Below are positions 60,802 through 64,000 of a stretch of 64,000 nucleotides of DNA, piece after piece. This DNA comes from Streptomyces sp. NBC_01463 (lineage in GTDB: Bacteria; Actinomycetota; Actinomycetes; Streptomycetales; Streptomycetaceae). Every line of letters begins with the position of its first letter. The stretch's first letter is position 1. Location: contig CP109468.1 of the NCBI GenBank assembly GCA_036227345.1, forward strand, positions 7,192,001 through 7,256,000, in the 5' to 3' direction. Made by a program: the position numbers and the translations under genes. Below the pieces are notes generated by a model. It was not told the origin of the DNA and searched no databases. It saw only the letters and a program-made list of their open reading frames with translations.

Positions 60802-61440
60802 GTGCGCATAGGCGAGTTGAGCCGCCGGTCCGGGGTTCCGGTACCGACGATCAAGTACTACGTACGGGAGGGGCTGCTGCCCGCGGGGCAGCTGACCAGC
60901 CCGAACCAGGCGAGTTACGACGCCGGGCACGAGCGCAGACTGCGGCTCATCCGCGCCCTCCTGGATGTCGGCGGGCTGCCGCTGGCGGCCATCGGGGACG
61001 TGCTGCGGGCGATGGAGGACCCCGCGCAGCCCGTGCACGAGGTGCTGGGCGCGGCGGCCAAGCGTCTCTCGCCGTCGCAGGGCGAGGAAGCCGGAGCCGA
61101 ACTGGCCGACGCCCGCGAGGACGTGGCGGAACTGCTGCGGCGCAGGGGCTGGCTCTCCGGCGCGGACAGTCCGGGCGGGGAGTCCCTGGCCGAGGTGCTG
61201 GTGGCGGTGCGTCAGGCCGGGCACGGGGCGTTCGTCGAACTGCTCGACGACTACGCGGCGGCCGCCGAGCAGATCGCCCGGGTCGACCTCGACTGGGTCG
61301 GCAAACGCGAAGCGCGGGAGGACCTGGTGGAGCGCGTGGTCGTCGGCACGGTGCTGGGCGAGGCGATGTTCAACGCCCTGCGACGGCTCGCGCACGTGGA
61401 CGCGTCGGCGCGGGCGTACAGCGAGGAGGCGGACGGCTGA
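60802..61440 (+). CDS. MerR-family transcriptional regulator
   Basis: 212-residue regulator from GTG at 60802 (AGGGAG upstream). N-terminal HTH and wing (RIGELSRRSGVPVPTIKYYVREGLLPAG, with NQASYDAGHERRLRLIRALLDVG), then a long helical effector domain unlike the short metal-sensing MerR proteins. No cysteine-rich metal site is visible. It is divergent from the DUF4281 pair, its likely target, with operator-like repeats between. The inducer is unknown. Confidence 0.9.
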   Translation: MRIGELSRRSGVPVPTIKYYVREGLLPAGQLTSPNQASYDAGHERRLRLIRALLDVGGLPLAAIGDVLRAMEDPAQPVHEVLGAAAKRLSPSQGEEAGAELADAREDVAELLRRRGWLSGADSPGGESLAEVLVAVRQAGHGAFVELLDDYAAAAEQIARVDLDWVGKREAREDLVERVVVGTVLGEAMFNALRRLAHVDASARAYSEEADG

Positions 61441-61464
61441 CCGGGCGCCGGAGCGCCCCGGCGG

Positions 61465-61508
61465 ACATGGCAGTGCCCCGGTCCGTGAGGGCCGGGGCAC
61501 TGCCATGT
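61465..61508. terminator. Bidirectional hairpin terminator between merR and the siderophore-interacting protein
   Basis: Perfect 17-bp arms, ACATGGCAGTGCCCCGG and its complement, with a 10-nt loop, in the 82-bp convergent gap. Confidence 0.85.
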
Positions 61509-61522
61509 CATGGGCGAAGGCG

Positions 61523-62365
61523 TTACTCGGCGCTCTCCTGCTCGCGCTCCACCTGCGCGTTCCACTCGCGCTTGACCGAGCGCCAGGCGTCGTCGTTCTG
61601 GCCGAGCCGCCAGTAGCCGGAGATCGACAGCTGCGGCAGCGGGATCCCGCGGTCCAGCCGCAGATGGCGGCGGATCTCCTTGACGAAGCCGGCCTCGCCG
61701 TGGACGAAGGCCTGGACGTCGCCCGCGGGGAACTCCAGCCCCTTCACCGCGGCGGTGAGCGCCTCGCCGACGGGGCGGTCGCCCCGGTGCAGCCAGGTGA
61801 CCTCGACGCCGTCCGGCGAGGCGATCTTCTGCTCCTCGGAGGCGTCCGAGACCTCGATGAACGCGTGCACCACCGCGCCCGCGGGCATCTGCTCCAGCGC
61901 CGCGGCCACGGCGGGCAGCGCGCTCTCGTCGCCCACCAGGAGGTGCCAGTCGGCCGAGGCGTCGGGGCCGTAACCCCCGCCGGGGCCCAGGAAGGTCACC
62001 TGGTCACCGGCCGCCGCACGCGCCGCCCACGGACCGGCCAGGCCCTCGTCGCCGTGCACCACGAAGTCGATCGCCAGCTCCCGGGCGGCCGGGTCCCAGG
62101 AACGCACCGTGTACGTGCGGGTGGTGGGCCACAGTTCGCGCGGGAACTCCTCGCGGATGCGGGCCATGTCGAAGGGGTGCGCGTAGTCCGCACCCTCGGG
62201 CGCGAAGCACAGCTTGACGTAGTGGTCGGTGAAGCCGGAGAGCGCGAAGCCGGCGAGACCGTCGCCGCCGAGCACCACCCGGATCATGTGCGGGGTGATC
62301 TGCTCGGTGCGCAGGACCTGCGCACCCTGCGCCGTGGGTGCCTGCCGCGCCGGTCGTTCTGCCAC
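61523..62365 (-). CDS. Siderophore-interacting FAD/NAD(P)H reductase
   Basis: 280-residue flavin reductase predicted to release iron from ferric siderophores. N-terminal FAD-binding beta barrel with RTYTVRSWD, then an NAD(P)-binding SIP domain (LLVGDESALPAVAAALEQMP and FVHGEAGFVKEIRRHLR), the ViuB/YqjH layout. GTG at 62365 has GGGAGA upstream; an earlier in-frame ATG at 62410 is nearer the operator and less likely. An iron-box 58 bp upstream predicts repression by an IdeR/DmdR-type regulator when iron is sufficient. Confidence 0.92.
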   Translation of the reverse strand: MAERPARQAPTAQGAQVLRTEQITPHMIRVVLGGDGLAGFALSGFTDHYVKLCFAPEGADYAHPFDMARIREEFPRELWPTTRTYTVRSWDPAARELAIDFVVHGDEGLAGPWAARAAAGDQVTFLGPGGGYGPDASADWHLLVGDESALPAVAAALEQMPAGAVVHAFIEVSDASEEQKIASPDGVEVTWLHRGDRPVGEALTAAVKGLEFPAGDVQAFVHGEAGFVKEIRRHLRLDRGIPLPQLSISGYWRLGQNDDAWRSVKREWNAQVEREQESAE

Positions 62366-62422
62366 GAGGTTGTCTCCCTGGTACGGATGCCGAACCGGTG
62401 GTTCATACACGGACCATCGGTC

Positions 62423-62441
62423 TTAGGGTTACCTAACTTAA
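62423..62441. promoter_or_regulatory. Iron box (IdeR/DmdR1-type operator)
   Basis: TTAGGGTTACCTAACTTAA; the minus strand reads TTAAGTTAGGTAACCCTAA and matches 15 of 19 positions of the consensus TTAGGTTAGGCTAACCTAA. Located 58 bp upstream of the siderophore-interacting protein start. Confidence 0.75.
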
Positions 62442-62476
62442 CACCCCGGCGCCGGGGTGGGGAGGTAATCGATCCC

Positions 62477-63400
62477 TCAGGCCGTGAGCGTGACGAGCAG
62501 CCGTTGCAGGGCGCCGCCCAGCCCCCACTGGTCGGCGAGCGCCTCCAGCGTCGCGGGATCGCGCGGTTCGGCCGGCAGTACGGGGTCGAACCCGGGCAGC
62601 GGTACGTCCCCGGCGACCCGGACCACCGTCGGCGCGACGGCCACGTAGTCACGGGCCTCGTCGAGCCGCTTGCGCTGCGAGGGCGTCAGCCTGGCCGCCG
62701 GATCGCCGACCGCTGCCATGATCCCGGCGAGGTCGCCGAACGCGTCCAGCAGCTTCGCCGCCGTCTTCTCCCCGATGCCGGGGACGCCGGGCAGTCCGTC
62801 GCTCGGGTCGCCGCGCAGCAGCGCCAGGTCGACATAGCCGGAGCCGTCCACCCCGTACTTCTCGCGCAGCCAGGCCTCGTCCGTCACCTGGAGGGAGCCG
62901 ACGCCCTTCAGCGGGTACAGCACCCGCACCCCGCGGGCGTCGTCGACCAGCTGGTAGAGGTCGCGGTCGCCGGTGACGATGTCGACCGGGCCGGTCGCCA
63001 GACCGGTCAGCGTGCCGATCACGTCGTCCGCCTCGTAGCCGTCGACGCCGACCCGGGCGATGCCGAGGGCGTCGAGCACGTCCGCGATGACCGGGACCTG
63101 CGGGGCCAGCGTGTCGGGCGTCTCCTCCTCGTCGGGCTGCCCCTCGCCGGTCTCCACCGCGACGCGGTGCGCCTTGTACGAGGGGATCAGGTCGACCCGC
63201 CACTGCGGACGCCAGTCGTTGTCCCAGCAGGCGACCAGATCGTCCGGCCGGTGGTCCTGCACGAGCCGGCCGATGAAGTCCAGCAGTCCGCGGACGGCGT
63301 TGACCGGGGTCCCGTCCGGTGCGCGCACCGAGTCGGGCACCCCGAAGTAGGCGCGGTAGTAGAGGGAGGCGGTGTCGAGGAGCATCAGGCGTCGCGTCAC
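62477..63400 (-). CDS. 5'-3' exonuclease (FEN domain of the PolA type)
   Basis: 307-residue flap-type nuclease similar to the N-terminal domain of DNA polymerase I, without polymerase. Acidic metal-binding sites are visible in LLDTASLYYRAYFG, ARVGVDGYEADDVIGTL and VTGDRDLYQLVDD, with the helix-hairpin-helix GVPGIGEKTAAKLLDAFGDL. GTG at 63400 gives VTRRLMLLDTA; an ATG at 63418 would add six residues. Probable role in RNA primer removal or repair as a stand-alone exonuclease. Confidence 0.92.
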   Translation of the reverse strand: MTRRLMLLDTASLYYRAYFGVPDSVRAPDGTPVNAVRGLLDFIGRLVQDHRPDDLVACWDNDWRPQWRVDLIPSYKAHRVAVETGEGQPDEEETPDTLAPQVPVIADVLDALGIARVGVDGYEADDVIGTLTGLATGPVDIVTGDRDLYQLVDDARGVRVLYPLKGVGSLQVTDEAWLREKYGVDGSGYVDLALLRGDPSDGLPGVPGIGEKTAAKLLDAFGDLAGIMAAVGDPAARLTPSQRKRLDEARDYVAVAPTVVRVAGDVPLPGFDPVLPAEPRDPATLEALADQWGLGGALQRLLVTLTA

Positions 63401-63591
63401 ACCCCGATGATGCCGCACCCCACCGACAGTGGCCGCCGCGGACGCGGTTCCCGGACCGGGGCCGCTCTTCTGTGAGCTGGCTCACTCTTGTGTTTGCCCC
63501 GCATAAGCGGGGGCAGGCGCGGCATCGGAGCGGACCACGTCGCATTTTCAACTAGTGCACGTGCCATGCGGACCGAATCCGCACCGCTCCA

Positions 63592-63623
63592 CGGTCTGCC
63601 GGAGGGGGTGGCAGACCGTTTTT
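63592..63623 (+). terminator. Intrinsic terminator or attenuator before the betaine transporter gene
   Basis: Arms CGGTCTGCC and GGCAGACCG with a 9-nt loop, directly followed by TTTTT. It ends only 22 bp before the ABC ATPase start codon, too close to be a terminator of an upstream plus-strand gene (there is none), so it is a candidate attenuator of the transporter operon. Confidence 0.6.
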
Positions 63624-63645
63624 CGGTTCAACGCGTGAGGTGTAT

Positions 63646-64000
63646 GTGTCTAGGCTGCAAGCCGAACACTTGTACAAGGTCTTCGGCAGACGACCCGATC
63701 AAGCCGTGCAGAAACTCGAGAGCGGCACGGACCGCGACGAGTTGCGCGCCGACGGAACGACCGCAGCGGTGATCGACGCATCGTTCACCGTGGAACCGGG
63801 CCAGATCTTCGTCGTGATGGGTCTGTCCGGGTCCGGCAAGTCCACGTTGCTGCGCATGCTCAACGGACTGCTGGAGCCCACCGCGGGCAAGGTGCTCTTC
63901 GACGGACAGGACCTGACCGCCCTGAGCCCCGCCGAACTCCGCCACGTCCGCTCCACCAAGATCAGCATGGTGTTCCAGCACTTCGCGCTGTTCCCCCACC
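63646..64000 (+). CDS. proV: Glycine betaine/proline ABC transporter ATP-binding protein (partial)
   Basis: N-terminal 118 residues of an ATPase that runs off the window. GTG at 63646 follows GTGAGG. Walker A is MGLSGSGKST near residue 58, and the Q-loop lies in SMVFQHFALFPH at the window edge. The N-terminal extension (LQAEHLYKVFGRRPDQAVQKLESGTDRDEL) is the pattern of OpuAA/ProV quaternary-amine ATPases. It would energise import of osmoprotectants. A hairpin with a T-run sits in its leader. Confidence 0.88.
   Translation, partial: MSRLQAEHLYKVFGRRPDQAVQKLESGTDRDELRADGTTAAVIDASFTVEPGQIFVVMGLSGSGKSTLLRMLNGLLEPTAGKVLFDGQDLTALSPAELRHVRSTKISMVFQHFALFPH

Noticed and set aside
1..64000. Mobile elements, CRISPR arrays, rRNA and tRNA genes
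   Set aside because: No transposase, integrase, regularly spaced repeats or RNA gene signature was seen in any part of the window.

Overview
The window is high-GC actinobacterial chromosome, almost certainly Streptomyces: very high GC, many GTG starts, GGAGG-type ribosome sites, a gylR-glycerol operon next to metH, and a complete Pup-proteasome locus followed by twin-arginine (Tat) genes. No rRNA, tRNA, CRISPR array, insertion sequence or prophage was recognised. Two genes are cut by the window edges (glpD at the left, a glycine betaine/proline-type ABC ATPase at the right).

Layout. 1-4.7 kb: glycerol operon on the minus strand (gylR-glpF-glpK-glpD). 4.9-9.2 kb: cobalamin-dependent methionine synthase and a HAD phosphatase. 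9.6-12.8 kb: orphan solute-binding lipoprotein, orphan response regulator and a RecB-like nuclease. 12.9-30.5 kb: the proteasome island: site-2 protease, trmI, ferredoxin, arc (mpa), dop, pup, prcB, prcA, a LacI/MFS pair, pafA, two FKBP isomerases, pafB, pafC and small proteins. 30.7-35.9 kb: tatA, tatC, a diacylglycerol-kinase-like lipid kinase and a HelY-type RNA helicase.

35.9-46.7 kb looks like an accessory nitrogen module: allophanate hydrolase, a biotin-dependent urea/guanidine carboxylase, two DUF1989 proteins (the family of carboxyguanidine deiminase subunits), a divergent TetR regulator, an SPW-repeat membrane protein, an ADP-ribosylglycohydrolase and an APC permease. A near-identical palindrome lies in front of both the catabolic operon and the permease, so the parts probably form one TetR regulon.

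46.8-56.4 kb is the most interesting part: a fasciclin lipoprotein, a membrane-anchored sulfite-oxidase-type molybdoenzyme, a five-gene translationally coupled lipid operon (FAD oxidoreductase, DUF1365, two cyclopropane/methyl fatty acid synthase-like methyltransferases, DUF1295), and an ECF sigma factor with its anti-sigma factor. The gene set matches the mycobacterial SigK/RskA locus and its fasciclin targets. Three promoters here share the same elements with identical 16-bp spacing (CCAATCC-N16-CGAAYC), which predicts a self-contained sigma regulon.

56.5-64 kb: a PadR regulator and a DrrAB-like ABC exporter, a MerR regulator divergent from two membrane proteins, an iron-box-controlled siderophore-interacting flavoprotein, a 5'-3' exonuclease, and the start of a compatible-solute ABC transporter behind a canonical hairpin-plus-T-run that could be an attenuator.
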